From contig NC_035440.2 of NCBI RefSeq assembly GCF_002127325.2, forward strand, positions 71,175,819-71,239,818: DNA of 64,000 bases, read 5' to 3'. Shown here piece by piece: positions 20,522-33,059 of the stretch. Position 1 is the stretch's first letter. Each line of letters starts with the position of its first letter. The notes under the pieces were generated by a model. It was not told the origin of the DNA, made no database searches, and worked only from the letters and a program-made list of their open reading frames with translations. A program made the position numbers and the translations under genes. This DNA is from Helianthus annuus. Its lineage: Eukaryota; Streptophyta; Magnoliopsida; Asterales; Asteraceae.

Positions 20522-22183
20522 CGATGGGTGGAATTATTGAACGATTATGAATGTGCCATCAAGTATCATCCGGGCAAGGCAAACGTTGTAGCTGACGCCC
20601 TCAGCAGAAAGGATAATGCACCTAGGCGTGTGCGAGCATTGCAACTCACGATCCAGTCCAATCTTCCTTCCCAGATACGAGACGCTCAGCTAGAAGCGTT
20701 AAAACCAGAGAATGTTCGAGCTGAAGCTTTACGTGGCTCGAGACAACGACTAGAACAAAAGGGAGACGGCGCTTACTACGTAACTGGACGCATTTGGGTC
20801 CCACTCTTTGGCAACTTACGGGAACTTGTAATGGAAGAGGCACACAAATCACGCTACTCTGTACATCCTGGATCAGATAAGACGTACTGGTGGCCCAGCA
20901 TGAAGGCTCATATAGCAACCTACGTCAGCAAATGTTTGACTTGTGCTAAAGTCAAAGCAGAACATCAAAAGCCATCAGGTCTACTGCAGCAACCAGAGAT
21001 ACCCACATGGAAGTGGGAACAGATCGCTATGGATTTCGTGACAGGGCTACCAAGAACTCAAGCTGGGAATGACACTATTTGGGTGATTGTTGATCGCCTC
21101 ACGAAATCAGCACACTTCTTAGCAATCAAGGAAACAGACAAGTTTTCTCAGCTGGCAGCAGTGTATCTTAAGGAAGTGGTTTCTAGGCATGGAGTGCCAA
21201 CTTCTATCATTTCAGACCGTGATCCGCGTTTCACTTCAGAGTTATGGCAGTCAATGCATAAATCGTTTGGTTCCCAACTCGACATGAGTACCGCTTATCA
21301 CCCGCAGACGGATGGTCAAAGCGAGCGCACCATCCAAACACTAGAAGACATGCTACGGGCATGTGTACTCGACTTTGGAAAAGGATGGGAGAAGCACCTA
21401 CCGTTGATAGAGTTCTCCTACAACAACAGCTACCATTCAAGTATTAAGGCAGCTCCGTTCGAAGCGCTGTACGGACGGAAATGTCGTTCACCTCTCTGTT
21501 GGCATGAGGTGGGTGATAGTCAGATCACAGGCCCTGAATTTGTGCTTGAGGCATCAGAAAGCATTGTGCAGATCCGAAACCGTATGGCCGCAGCTCGCGA
21601 TCGCCAGAAAAGCTACGCTGACAAGCGTAGTAAACCGCTGGAATTTGAAGTTAACGACCGCGTTATGTTAAAGGTTTCACCCTGGAAGGGTGTGGTGCGT
21701 TTTGGGAAACGCGGCAAACTAAACCCTCGTTATGTAGGACCCTTCAAAATTGTGGAACGGATTGGAAAGGTGGCCTACAGGTTGGAATTACCGGCTGAGT
21801 TGGGTAATGTCCATGATGTATTTCACGTATCGCAGCTGAAGAAGTGTTTGGTTGATGAAACACTAGTAGTACCATTCCAAGAGCTAAAGATAGATGACAA
21901 ATTGCAGTTTGTCGAAGAACCAATTGAGATTATGGATCGGGAAGTTAAAGTTCGTAAACACAGCCGTGTACCGATTGTGAGAGTTCGTTGGAACTCAAGA
22001 CGTGGTCCAGAGTTCACGTGGGAACGCGAGGACCAGATGAAACTTAAGTATCCACATTTATTCCCCGAAGACCAGCCAAAATCTAGCGAACCTAATGTTG
22101 ATGCAACTAGTGAATTTCGGGACGAAATTCCCATTCAAGTTGGGGAGGATGTGACACCCCAGGAAAACCAGCAAACGACATGA
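20522..22183 (+). CDS. pol: A: end of RNase H, integrase and chromodomain
   Basis: This is the same frame as the upstream polyprotein after the TGA. It holds the RNase H end ([21 protein letters not shown]), the integrase zinc-binding region (HKSRYSVH...CLTCAK, about 20840-20945), catalytic core (MDFVTGLP at about 21030, SDRDPRF at about 21215, [15 protein letters not shown] at about 21305) and a C-terminal chromodomain-like segment ([19 protein letters not shown], about 21975-22035), which identifies a Tekay/Del chromovirus. Between the zinc His and Cys pairs it is seven residues shorter than B (DKTYWWP against [14 protein letters not shown]). It also reads through a first PPT-like copy near 22118-22155. 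Compact integrase function is doubtful. Confidence 0.9.
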   Translation, partial: RWVELLNDYECAIKYHPGKANVVADALSRKDNAPRRVRALQLTIQSNLPSQIRDAQLEALKPENVRAEALRGSRQRLEQKGDGAYYVTGRIWVPLFGNLRELVMEEAHKSRYSVHPGSDKTYWWPSMKAHIATYVSKCLTCAKVKAEHQKPSGLLQQPEIPTWKWEQIAMDFVTGLPRTQAGNDTIWVIVDRLTKSAHFLAIKETDKFSQLAAVYLKEVVSRHGVPTSIISDRDPRFTSELWQSMHKSFGSQLDMSTAYHPQTDGQSERTIQTLEDMLRACVLDFGKGWEKHLPLIEFSYNNSYHSSIKAAPFEALYGRKCRSPLCWHEVGDSQITGPEFVLEASESIVQIRNRMAAARDRQKSYADKRSKPLEFEVNDRVMLKVSPWKGVVRFGKRGKLNPRYVGPFKIVERIGKVAYRLELPAELGNVHDVFHVSQLKKCLVDETLVVPFQELKIDDKLQFVEEPIEIMDREVKVRKHSRVPIVRVRWNSRRGPEFTWEREDQMKLKYPHLFPEDQPKSSEPNVDATSEFRDEIPIQVGEDVTPQENQQTT

Positions 22184-22282
22184 CTTACCTAGCTTTAACT
22201 TATCTAGCTGCTTTAACTTATCTAGCTTTCTCAGTGAATGCGTACCAAATTTCGGGACGAAATTTCTTTTAGTTGGGGATAC
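22118..22282 (+). other. A: duplicated pre-PPT palindrome and PPT region
   Basis: aatttcgggacgaaatt followed by a gttgggga purine tract occurs twice, near 22116-22148 and 22248-22280, each followed by a TGTGAC. Only the second borders the present LTR. The palindrome also lies beside the PPT of B. Confidence 0.7.
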
Positions 22283-24347
22283 TGTGACAACTCGTATTTC
22301 GAACCCACTTTTGTGTAACGTAACGTGATTATGTGAACATTAGTAATAACGTGATATATGTGAAATTGTGAGATGTTTATATGTTGCATGATTAGACCGT
22401 ACACGACCCACTCGATTACACAATTTAACTCGGCCCACTCGGTTTACACTCACTTGGACTCGAGACCAAGGATGACTTGATAATGGGTTCGGCCCATTCC
22501 CAACACACAAAACACGACACGCTTGGGGGTGTTCCCTCATTCTCACAAACTCACACAAGTTACACAAAACCCTGGAACTCTTGCATTCCCTCTCGACTCG
22601 GAACAAAGGCAGCCGATACCCCCTTTCGCGAAGCTTGTAGTTCGGATTAATCATCTTTAGCATCTCGGTTAGTGTTCATGTTTACCGATTACCTGTTGAA
22701 TAATGTTGTGAAGTGTGTGTTATAATCATCATACATGTTAATCTAGGGTTCTTGTTAGTATGATTGTTTGTGTTCATGTTATTCGGTTCATGATAGGGTT
22801 AATTATGAGTATATAAGGTTGCATGATGTAGAACTGAATGGATAAGTGTAACCGGCTGTGATGTTATGATTTGGGAATATGATTTAGGTTGCTTGATAGT
22901 CTATGAAATCGATTGTCACATGATCCGATCCACTGTTCTTGATGATAATGGTATGAACATGCATGAATCTTGGTTAAAAACTGTTGTTTGATCCGTATGA
23001 ATGCCATTGAAAAACTGTTAATTGATCCTGATTGAATTGCCAAATTTGTGCATAATCTGTTACGGAATTTAGAAGCTACAAATCAGGAAGTCAGTTACAC
23101 CGGGTTGCGACAAGAGGTTGCGAGTCGGGAGCACCTAGTCTCGACTCGAGACCTCACACCGACACACAGCAGCACAACTCGAAACCGTGGTTGCGAGTCC
23201 AATTGCGACTCGAGACCGACGCACACCGACACAAAACAGCATGAACCGAAACCACGATTGCGAGTCCCGTTGCGACTCGTAACCGGACCATGACAAACCG
23301 AAACGACCCTTGTTGCGACTCGAGACCTTCCTCCGTTGCGACTCGAGATCTCGACTCGAGACCATATAACCGTACACTCCGATATTGGGCCTGCACACTA
23401 TTACGAGCCCAACTGATTGGGCTGAACACTTGGACTATGCTTGTTATGTAACTGTTTACGCTGATACCTATACGATGATGAATACTTGTACAACCTGTTA
23501 CAATACATGTAGAACCTATGTGCAATACTTGAATACGAATCTGATTGGTATGATAACTGTGGTAGGACGTGGTTAATCGCTCTATAACTTAATTGAACTG
23601 TGTGAATCATACCGAGCAACCCCAGGTGAGTTCATTGTATTTTCTCAAGCATGCGTCCCGGTGGTTTGGGACAACTGGTAAACATTTGGAAGGGAAACAT
23701 TGGGTAAACAACTTAATCGGCTTTGGTTATTGCCTGGTGGGCAATGGGGGTAATTAGTTGATAGCGCTATTAGGTGGGAAACCTCACACCGGGCCGTAAG
23801 GACGGGCGTGAACTAATTATCTGGTTAGGGCTATGGTTGTTAGAGGCACACTCCTCGGATACATATGGGCACACTCCCTAGGGTATCTAACGATGGCAAC
23901 ATAGCGAACAAGGGGTAACCACTCCCCGGATACACATGGGCACACTCCCTAGGGTATCTAACATGAGCAACATTGTAATGCACATTGAATCGCATTAATA
24001 TACATCCGGTAACTCAACACGTTAACAAAACCTTGAACTTACCAGCGTAGTCTGACACACTTGTTTGCATGCTTGTAGGTCATTAGCACTTGGGATATAG
24101 ACTTGCTATCTGGAAATCCTGGAGTGGTCATGAATCGAGACTCATGGATTAACTTACATTTGAAACATTGGTTTTAATTAACAATTGCTAAACGATTTAT
24201 TAAATGCTTCCGCTACACAACACTTTGGGATTTGATGTCATGTTTTATTTAAGTATTTACTATTGGTTCAATGTGATTGGTGGCTCGAACTCTGATGCGT
24301 AACACGCTAAGCGGGATTTCCGCTAGTGGGATTTTGGGGGTGTTACA
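22283..24347 (+). repeat. A 3' LTR (2065 bp)
   Basis: Same length as the 5' LTR; differs at 7 sites I could count by eye, including 22521, 23201, 24040 and 24099. Contains a second copy of the TATA box, word array and putative intron (23626-24078). Confidence 0.95.
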
Positions 24348-24352
24348 ACCTG

Positions 24353-24906
24353 TATTAGCACCTTCACCACTGGTTGCACCACCGCCGAGACTGGGGTCCT
24401 TCTCATACACCAAAACAGAATCATCATTAATTTTCTTGCTTTTCTTGGACTCACGGTCCTTGTATCATCTCTTCTCTCCTTCTCCCTCTCATTGTCGCCA
24501 CCCTGCGTGACAACAGACTTAAGAAGGGGCTTCAGAGAACTGCCCACACCACTCGTGGCCTTCGGGCGTGAACCATCACCAGAGCTACCACCACTTTTCT
24601 TTCCGCCATCACTACCACTCATGCCTAGGGGATTTTAACCTTGTGTCTTTTTTATAAAGCCAGTCTGGAAACCGGAACCAATACTCTTCCTTTGATCACC
24701 ACCACTACCACTGTCGCATCCACCTGACCCTTCCATTCGCTCGCTAGCATCAATGTGGCTGGTCGTGGATCCCGAGGTCCCACCTTCATAATTCATAACG
24801 TGAGGAGTTAGGACCCCACTAGAGGAGGCAACCGATTCCTCACTTGAGAGTATCAAATTCTCATCCCTAGCGGGGTTCACAACGTTGAAGGGTTTTGCAA
24901 CTATAA
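24353..24906 (-). pseudogene. E, middle part, between elements A and B
   Basis: Minus-strand coding remnants rich in Ser and Gly (SGSDGGKKSGGSSGDGS; SSEESVASSSGV). On the right, excising B with one TSD copy joins the frame seen at 46276-46444 (PVI then VAKPFN). On the left it continues past A to 14856. The segment 24530-24630 (GKKSGG...) has a counterpart near 14500 (GKKSGRGSG), suggesting an internal repeat or an exon duplication. Confidence 0.55.
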
Positions 24907-27900
24907 TGTCACACCCTGGCTTTGCGGAAGCGTGGGTTAATTTGGTGTGACTTCTTAATACCATAGCTTAATCACAACAAAGCTATATGAAAGTAAAACC
25001 ATGCAGATCATCCATTGATTAAAGTCTTAAAGACAAAATACCACAACATTGTTTTAAAATGCAGACACATGCATCGAGTTTACAACACTACAAAATAAAA
25101 ACATTGTTCTTAAGACACAAACACAAACATAAAACAGGCGTAGTTTAAGAACTGTGACTCGTCCAGATAAAAGCCACAACCCCTAAACTTGGATGATCCC
25201 ATAACTCTAACGCAGCGTGAAAACGTAGCATACCGTGCCAGATCCTTAGTTCCCTGAAATACATGTAAGTTGGAAAAATCAACAAAAATGTTGAGGGAGT
25301 TCATGTGTAGTGAGTATGTAAAACTTTTGTAAGTATAAAAACCCTGGTATGTAGCAAATAAGGAAATAAAGAGATCACCAATGGTTTGCAAGGCCATTGA
25401 TATGTGTGAAGTGCAGTAGGAAGACTCAAACCTAGCAGAGTTTTGCGTCGGGAACCAAGTCACCCCGAGGTCTGTACTGTTGGGCCTGGGGCTGGGCTCG
25501 CTACACCCAGATAGATCTAGTGCTATTGTCCCTAGGTCTTACTCTGAGGATTAATGGCCTCCAGTTCCCGCCTACTCACTCACATGATCTAAGTAGTAAC
25601 CCTCCTTACGCTAATCATACCATGTGTAAAAGTACTCATAATCATAGTAACATGTATTTCAACCCCGTAGTTTAAAAACTGAAAACAGTTAAGAGAAAAG
25701 GGGGACATGAACTCACCGTAGTGCGTCTCAAACTAGAAATCTCCCAATCAACCTGCTGCGTATCGACCTACACGTACTAACTTTTATTAGACGGACGACC
25801 GTGCCTTAGCTTAAGGTTTAATGTCTTTGGGAAATAGTTAGGCAACTATTTCGTAATTACACTTCGTAATTATTTGGTAAATATATTCCTTCCCAAGGAT
25901 GGGGGTTTTAATACATGTGTGTTTATATAATTTCAAGACTTCATTATTAAGTCCCACTTAATAAATTATACTTTAATTCATTCGTCCAAAACATTCTATC
26001 TACAAAATATAAATATTTTTCCCAAAAATATTATGTTTTATTCCATATAATTTTCAAAATAATACTTTTATCAAAATACGCATTTAAGAGTATTTTTCCG
26101 AAAATACGTAAGTTACGTTTGAAGTTCGGGTGGTAATAATAATAGCGATGTAACTTAAATATTTATTGTGAGGGCGTTGGTATTATTTTGGAGTCGTTAC
26201 TTTTTCAGTGTGTTCCAGTAATATTATTTTTACTCTAAGAATAATATTTACGTAGTTCCCAAAATAATCATGAAATTCACACAAGTGTTACTATGAAAAA
26301 TATATACTAAATATATATTTAACAAGTTTTGTTTATAAAAATCCCACCTCCGACACTTGGTTATTTTGTAATAAAAATCCATGGCGAATTTTTATTTGGA
26401 AAACAAGTTAAAAATATGTTCATAACACTTGTTGTAAAAATATTTCCAAGTGTTATATTTCTGGAAAAATTTCGCCAGAGTTTCCTCTGTAACTGGAAGT
26501 GGCCACGCTTTCTAGCGTATCATTTTCTTTTCAAAATTCAATCAACAATTTTCCCAATATCAACAAACAATATTCCAACATCAACTAGTCAAAAATATAC
26601 ATAAATCGCAAACACATGAACTTATGGGTTATGTAAAAGTGTGTAGTAACCTTCCAATATTTTTCGTAGATCTTTCTATCTTTATAAATAAAATCGGTTT
26701 CTTGAAATCTTTATTTTTAAAGGAAGTGCATTTTTAAAACTTCTAGTCAGAAACTACAAAAATATTTCTTTGTTAAATCCTTTCGTTACACAAGTGTCTA
26801 CACACTTGTTTGTTCACAAAAACACCTTTGTTTATGAAAGATCCGGCTTTAAAACATGGTTTCGTCTTACAGTTGGTTCTTCAAAAATACCACTTGTAGA
26901 TCTTTAGATCTACTAGTTTTGAACTTCATTTTACAAGAAAAACTACTTTTACACAAGTTCATGTTTATGTTTGAAAGGGTTCGTCAGCTAGAAGCTTTAC
27001 TACTTAACATAAGGCTAGTTCATCTTCCATGAACATGATCTAGCGTGGTTTGATGACGATCCATCCCAACACTAGCAATCAACAACATAAAATAATCATA
27101 ACAAAACAAGCTTCACATGTTTTACACTATTATTTACTCTTTAACCACCATATTCATCATTTTTACTAGACTTTAAGTTTTGTTCTTAAATGTTTATGAT
27201 TTTTACCCGTTAAATTCCTTATTAACCACTTTAGACAAGATCAAGAAGGTGATTAGAATCACCTACGACTAGGTCAAGGCTAGGGAAGAATCTAGGCGAA
27301 AAATGGGTGGTTAATAGCGTTGTAGAGAGGTCCTTGGCAATCCGTAAGCACCGAGCTTCCTTATATGAACCCTTTAACACTTGTATGTATGTAGAATAGC
27401 TTGATCGAAACTTGAAAATGGTGAGGTGTTGTTAGGGGGGGTTCGGCCGAGAATATTGAGGGAAGAGGGAGAGAGGTGAATTTTGTTAAGTGTGGTGAGA
27501 ATGAAATGGATGGTCTTGTGGTGTTACTTAAAATCCATGTCCTCTAATTACCCAATGAGTAATGTGTAGTCAAGATATCAAGCATTGAGATTATTATAAT
27601 CAAAAATTGGTAAGAGGGTGTCCCCTCATGGGACCGAATTCGGTTGGAATTGGGGGGGGGGGGGTTTGGTTTGTTTCCAACTTGATAGTTAATGTTAGTT
27701 AGGAGTTTAATTAGAAGGTTAAACAAATTACTAGTGTGTTATGATTTGTAACGGGTGTTAGGGTATTCGGGGACCCTAACTGCCTCAGAAAAAGAAAGAC
27801 AATGTTAGTGACAATATTTTTATGTCCCGGGTAAAGTCCGGTTGTTCGGTTGGATATTAATCCGTTAAAGTGCTAAGTAAGCATTTAAAGTGTCGTTAAT

Positions 27901-28415
27901 ATTTGTTTTAGTGACACAATGAATTCCTGACACTTTGGAAAGTGTCTAGTATTATTTTCTCATGTTTTTGCACTTTACTAGTTAGCTTAAATGCCGAATT
28001 TTATATTAAAGTGCAGAATTTTGTGTTTAAATCATATTTTTGGCACATCCGGTCACTAAAACTATCACCTAGTGACGCAGTTCTACAATCCTCACTTCCC
28101 TACACTTCCTACTAGTGTAGTAAACTATTCCCGGCTCATACTGGCCTTAGAGACAGTATCTGTCTGATGCTGGCTATATCAACATGTTTAATGGGTTATC
28201 CGTTCATTGTGCTACTGTGCTTTTGTGCATCAAGTTTGTCACTAAAGTTTTGTTGAAAATAATGGAGTGACAGCTAATAAAGTATGATGCATGTATGTGT
28301 ACGTATCAGAAATCATGTAGCAGTTTATTCACAACTGTAAGCAAGCACAGTAATTAAGCAGTAATTAAATATTAATTAATTCGTACGGATACCTGATTTG
28401 GTGAGGGTTGTCACA
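24907..28415 (-). repeat. B 3' LTR (3509 bp)
   Basis: In element orientation starts TGTGACAACCCTC (28415) and ends CCAGGGTGTGACA (24907). TATA-like CATATAAGG on the minus strand at about 27359-27370. Poly-G tract at about 27652-27664. The putative LTR intron runs 25716 to 25254. No coding sequence. Confidence 0.93.
25254..25716 (-). other. Putative intron inside B 3' LTR (463 bp)
   Basis: Minus strand: donor CTACG|GTGAGTTCATG, acceptor CATGTATTTCAG|GGAAC. In the 5' LTR (43146-43588) the acceptor is TTTTAG, still a valid AG despite a substitution. Confidence 0.5.
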
Positions 28416-28460
28416 TTCTCCCCCCGTTAGAAAAATTTCGTCCCGAAATTTTAGGCTCTG
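28416..28460 (-). other. B polypurine tract and preceding palindrome
   Basis: On the minus strand the palindrome aatttcgggacgaaatt leads to ctaacggggggagaa, which ends exactly at the 3' LTR start. The PPT marks second-strand priming. Confidence 0.85.
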
Positions 28461-29829
28461 CTCCTAGTTGCAGGAGTCTTGGCAAATAAGTGGGGGTATT
28501 TTTCTTTCATCCGGTCCTCACGCTCCCAGGTGTATTCTAGACTGTGTCTTGTATTCCAACGAACCTTGACGACTTTAACACTGCCCCGACGGGTTTTGTT
28601 CACCTTCCAGTCCGTAACCTCAACGGGTTCTTCGACAAAATGGAGCGTGTCGTCAATATGAATCTGTCTGCGGGAATGACCATAGTATCTTGCGTTGGAC
28701 TTTTCTTCAAATTTGATACATGAAATGTATCGTGAACACCATTCAGTTCGGCAGGTAACTCCAGCTTGTACGCTACTAACCCAATTCTTTCCAGAATTCT
28801 GAATGGACCAATATACCGTGGATTCAACTTTCCACGCTTCCCGAAGTGTGCCACACCCTTCCATGGTGATACTTTCAACAAAACCATATCACCTACCTCA
28901 AACTCTAGAGGTTTCCTTCTTCAGTCCGCATAACATTTTTGTCGATCGCGAGCCGCCTTGATGCGATCTCGGATCTGCGCGATCTTATCTGTGGTTTCTT
29001 GGACCACATCAGGACCAACCAATTGTTTATCACCTGCATCAGACCAACAGAGCGGAGATCTGCACTTTCGGCCACATAAAGCTTCAAGTGGCGCGGCACC
29101 AACACTGGTGTGGTAGCTGTTGTTGTACGAAAATTCGACCAATGGCAAATGTTTATCCTAGCTAGCTCCCAAATCCATAACACATGCTCTCAGCATATCC
29201 TCCAATGTCTGTATCGTTCGCTCGCTTTGTCCGTCGGTCTGTGGGTGAAACGTGGTACTTAGATTCAATTGCGAGCCAAAAGCTTCTTGGAAGGATTGCC
29301 AAATCCTTGACACAAACCTTCCGTCTCTATCAGAGATGATCGAGAGTGGCACTCCATGACGTGCAACGATTTCTCTCTTGTAAATTTCAGCCAATTTGCT
29401 CGTGTTGTCTTTCTCTCTGATAGGTAAGAAGTGCGCAGACTTTGTTAATCGATCCACTATTACCCAAATAGTGTCATGACCTCTTGGCGTTCTTGGCAAC
29501 TTCGTTACAAAATCCATTGAGATTTGTTCCCATTTCCACTTGGGGATCTCAGGTTGTTGCAGAAGTCCTGAAGGCTTCTGGTTTTCAGCTTTCACCTTAG
29601 CGCACGTTAAACACTTGCTCACGTAAACAGCAACGTCGCCTTTCATTCTAGGCCACCAATAATAATCTTTAAGGTCCTGGTACATCTTATCCGCTCCTAG
29701 ATGGATAGAGTACCGTGATTTGTGTGCCTCATCAAAAATAACTTTCCTTAAACCATCAAACAGAGGAAGCCAAATTCTTTTCATAAAACATAACGTTCCT
29801 TCCTTGTTTGGCACTAATTGCTTCTCCAT
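28451..29829 (-). pseudogene. pol: B: integrase and chromodomain, broken
   Basis: Integrase zinc region ([13 protein letters not shown]...CLTCAK, about 29735-29595), core ([13 protein letters not shown] near 29515; SDRDGRF near 29325; [16 protein letters not shown] near 29235) and a terminal chromodomain-like segment (VRWNTRHSLEYTWERED, about 28555-28505). Breaks: a frameshift near 29820 joining RNase H to integrase, a TAG after DLGAS near 29160 where A has Trp, a TGA after CYAD near 28920, and a frameshift near 28690. It cannot make active integrase. Confidence 0.9.
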
Positions 29830-32349
29830 CCCACGGAGATATTCTTCTTCAATGTTTCTTTCTTAAGTGCTTCTTTCTGCGTGGCACAAATACGCACAGA
29901 AAGATCTGTTTGAATAATCATCTCCAAAGCCCTAACCCTTATGGGCTTGATTCTCTCTTTTCGACTTATGGCATCGGCGACCACATTCGCCTTCCCTGGA
30001 TGGTACTTTATCTCGCAGTCGTAATCGTTCAGCAACTTGACCCAACGTCTTTGTCTCATATTCAGCTCTTTCTGGTCGAATATGTGCTGCAGACTCTTAT
30101 GATCTGTGAAGATTGTACACTTTGTACCATATAAGTAGTGTCTCCAGATTTTCAATGCAAATATCACTGCGCCTAGTTCCAAATCATGTGCGGTATAATT
30201 CTTTTCATGCACTTTCAATTGGCGGGACACGTAAGCTATAACTTTCTGGCGTTGCATCAACACGCAACCCAAGCCTTGACGCGAAGCGTCGCAATATACC
30301 ACAAAATCATCTGTACCCTCTGGTAGTGCTAAGATTGGCGCATTGCAGAGCTTGCCTTTTAATAGATGAAATGCTGCTTCCTGTTTGACTCCCCAATCAA
30401 ACTTCTTATCTTTTTGCGTGAGGAGTGTCAAAGGTTGAGCGATCTTTGAAAAATCTTCAATGAACCTTCGATAGTAGCCAGCCAAACCCAAGAATTGTCG
30501 AATCTCAGTTGGCGTCTTTGGGGTTTCCCAATTCTTGATCGCCTCGATCTTGGTGGGGTCCACATGAATCCCATCTCCATTTACCACATGTCCAAGAAAT
30601 TGGACTTCACGTAGCCAAAACTCGCACTTTGAGAATTTGGCATACAACTGTTCCTTTTTCAGCAACTCCAAAATGGCTCTTAAGTGCTGTTCGTGTTCAG
30701 CCTTTGTCTTTGAATAAATCAAAATATCATCGATAAACACAATCACGAACTTATCTAGATACGGCTTGCAAACTCTATTCATCAAATCCATAAAGACTAC
30801 AGGTGCGTTTGTCAACCCAAACGGCATAACTAGGAACTCGTAGTGCCCATAACGAGTCCTAAAGGCTGTCTTCGGGATAGTTTCCTCTTGTATCCTTAGC
30901 TGATGGTAACCTGATCGCAAATCGATCTTCGAGTAAAAGCTTGAACCTTGCAGCTGGTCAAATAGATTATCGATCCTTAGCAGAGGATACCTATTCTTGA
31001 TCGTCAACTTATTCAACTCCCGGTAGTCGATACACATACGAAAGCTACCGTCCTTCTTCTTGACAAACAGGACCAGAGCTCCCCAAGGTGAGAAGCTTGG
31101 TCTAATGAATACTTTGTCTAGCAATTCTTGAAGTTGCGTCAACAATTCCTGCATTTCTGAAGGTGTAAGTCTGTAGGGTGCCTTAGCCACAGGCGCGGTG
31201 CCTGGAACTAAGTCAATACGGAACTCCACTTTCCTCTGGGGTGGCAATCCTGGCAAGTCCTCTGGGAAGACTTCCGGATATTCCCTCACGACAGGGATGT
31301 CTTCGATCTTTGGTTCATCAGCTTTCTTATCTACAATGTGTGCCAGGAAGGCAACACATCCCTTCTGTAAACACTTACGGGCTTTCAGGCAGCTGATGAT
31401 TCTTAAAGGTGTATCACGTTTCTCCCCATGAACCACAATCATTTCACCATCCTCGGTTGGGATGCGTATGACCTTTTCGTGACAGATAATCTCTGCATTG
31501 TTGCTCGATAACCAATCCATCCCTACTACCATGTCGAAGCTTCCCAACTTGACTGGTAGTAGATCCAAAGCAAACTCACGCTCTCCCAACTCGATCATAC
31601 AACCTCTGACAACTTCATTGGCTTCTACCAACTTTCCATTAGCCAATTCAATTGAGTACAGGATATCTAATTTACTAGTGGCTAACCCAAGCATATTCTT
31701 AAACTCTAACGATACGAAGCTATAATCGGCACCAGTATCAAATAAAACGGATGCAAAGCGTTGGTTTATAGGGAACGTACCAGTAACAACATTGGGATCC
31801 TGGCGCGCTTCCCTCGCTTCGATATTAAAGACTCTTCCTCGTGCTTGGTTTATTTCCGGGCAGTTTCTCTTAAAATGCCCAATATCACACAGTTAAAACA
31901 ACCTATTCTTTGACCATTTCCTGCTCCATTACCAACTTGTGCATTATTGTTTCGGTTCGCATTACCAGCTTGATTCGCGTCGTTGCCTCGGTTTCCATTT
32001 CCTCCATTATTTCCTTGTGCACGATTTCAATTTTCGCCCCGGTTATTGTTCCGATTACTAAAACCTCCTTGGCCACCCCGGCCAGCATTAGCCCAGCAGT
32101 TATCCTTCAAGTGTCCAGTTTTTCCACAAGCTTCGCATACTCTTGAACCACACCGGCCAGAATGGTGACACTGGCAGGTGTTACACTTGGTGTGTGTACC
32201 CATATAACCTTTTCCTCTCTTTCCAGCACCGGTTGTAGCTTGAACCGGCGTGCTTGACTCTCCTTTCTTAACAACCCCGCTTGTTCCTTGTTTGAAATTC
32301 GAGAACTTCCTTTTATTACCCCCGGACGACTCTACGTGAGTCTCCTTCT
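29814..32349 (-). pseudogene. pol: B: zinc knuckles, protease, RT and RNase H, broken upstream
   Basis: From C leftwards: cysteine-rich knuckles (ACGKTGHLKDNC near 32095), a decayed Asn-rich linker with stops and a frameshift near 31890, protease [12 protein letters not shown] (about 31710-31748), then a long open frame from 31694 with RT (CIDYRELNK near 31035; [10 protein letters not shown] near 30735) and RNase H ([14 protein letters not shown] near 30285; [20 protein letters not shown] near 30070). Here the Arg that is TGA in A is intact. The frame ends near 29814 by a shift in the stretch after RNase H. Confidence 0.9.
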
Positions 32350-32867
32350 TGTTGGTGCATTACATCTGCTGATTACGTCTTGTATCGAGTCATAGTCTTA
32401 GAATGTTAGATCTGGGCACGAAATACGAGAAATAGTGAAAATGTATAGGTTTAGATGGTTGGATCGCTCATATGGACCATTAGGGTTTGGACCGCTCGAA
32501 CGACAAACTAGCTGAACTGCTCGAACAGCAATCATGCTGGTCTGCTCGAGTGTCAATAACCCTGGACCGCTCATGTGTCAACTTGTCTGGACCGCTCGAG
32601 TGACTACTTGGACCGCTTATTGGGCCTGTCCAATAAGCGGTTCCAGATTCCTATATATACCCTATGAGCGATTTCATTTGTAACGTTGGTTAAATCTCGT
32701 ACTGAAGTGCTGCCGGATCGAGAACTGAATGTAATTGCTGTCAAATCAATATAGAAAGAGTTTAAAGTGAATTGCAAGCTATTCCTACGTTAATTACTTG
32801 TTTTCCGCACCTGTAATTGACCAAAACGCCTCTGATCGACTCATTCGGGTCGCGATACGATCCTACA
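32350..32867 (+). repeat. C 5' LTR (518 bp)
   Basis: TGTTGGTGCATT...GATCCTACA. TATA box TATATATA at 32652-32659. Direct ggaccgct words fill 32460-32620; an inverted word pair (12-bp arms, 32612-32623 and 32630-32641) lies directly upstream of the TATA box. Confidence 0.95.
32652..32659 (+). promoter_or_regulatory. TATA box of C 5' LTR
   Basis: TATATATA, 11 bp downstream of a perfect hairpin built from the element's own repeated word and 4 bp upstream of an inverted word (tatgagcgat). Confidence 0.65.
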
Positions 32868-32882
32868 ATTGGTATCAGAGCT
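32868..32882 (+). other. C primer binding site
   Basis: attggtatcagagct follows the LTR; TGGTATCAGAGC is the initiator-Met tRNA complement. Confidence 0.88.
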
Positions 32883-33059
32883 TTAGGAGGAGGAGTTCTA
32901 CAGAGAATAGCTGGAAATCGTCAAAATTTCTGTCTTCTACACCTTCTTTTTGAGATTCAGACACTTTCAACGGTCGAAATTTGCTGAAAATCTCAGGTAT
33001 TGTGCACGATAGTATAGAGACAAACCCTTGAAAGTTTGGAGCCAAAATTCGAAGTAAAA

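Larger units (their letters stand above)
14857..24347 (+). mobile_element. A: complete chromovirus (Tekay/Del-type Gypsy), 9.49 kb
   Basis: It has two 2065-bp LTRs (14857-16921 and 22283-24347), a PBS, gag-pol and a PPT. The 5-bp TSD acctg is at 14852-14856 and 24348-24352. Aligning the LTRs by eye gives 7 substitutions and no indels (0.34%), so the insertion is very recent. Despite this, gag-pol carries a TGA in RNase H and lacks seven integrase residues that B has. A inserted into gene E: removing A and one TSD rejoins an open minus-strand frame. Confidence 0.95.

Noticed and set aside
26329..26604. 91-codon plus ORF, repeated at 44190-44465
   Set aside because: Within the two LTRs of B; duplicates for that reason, and no domain is visible.
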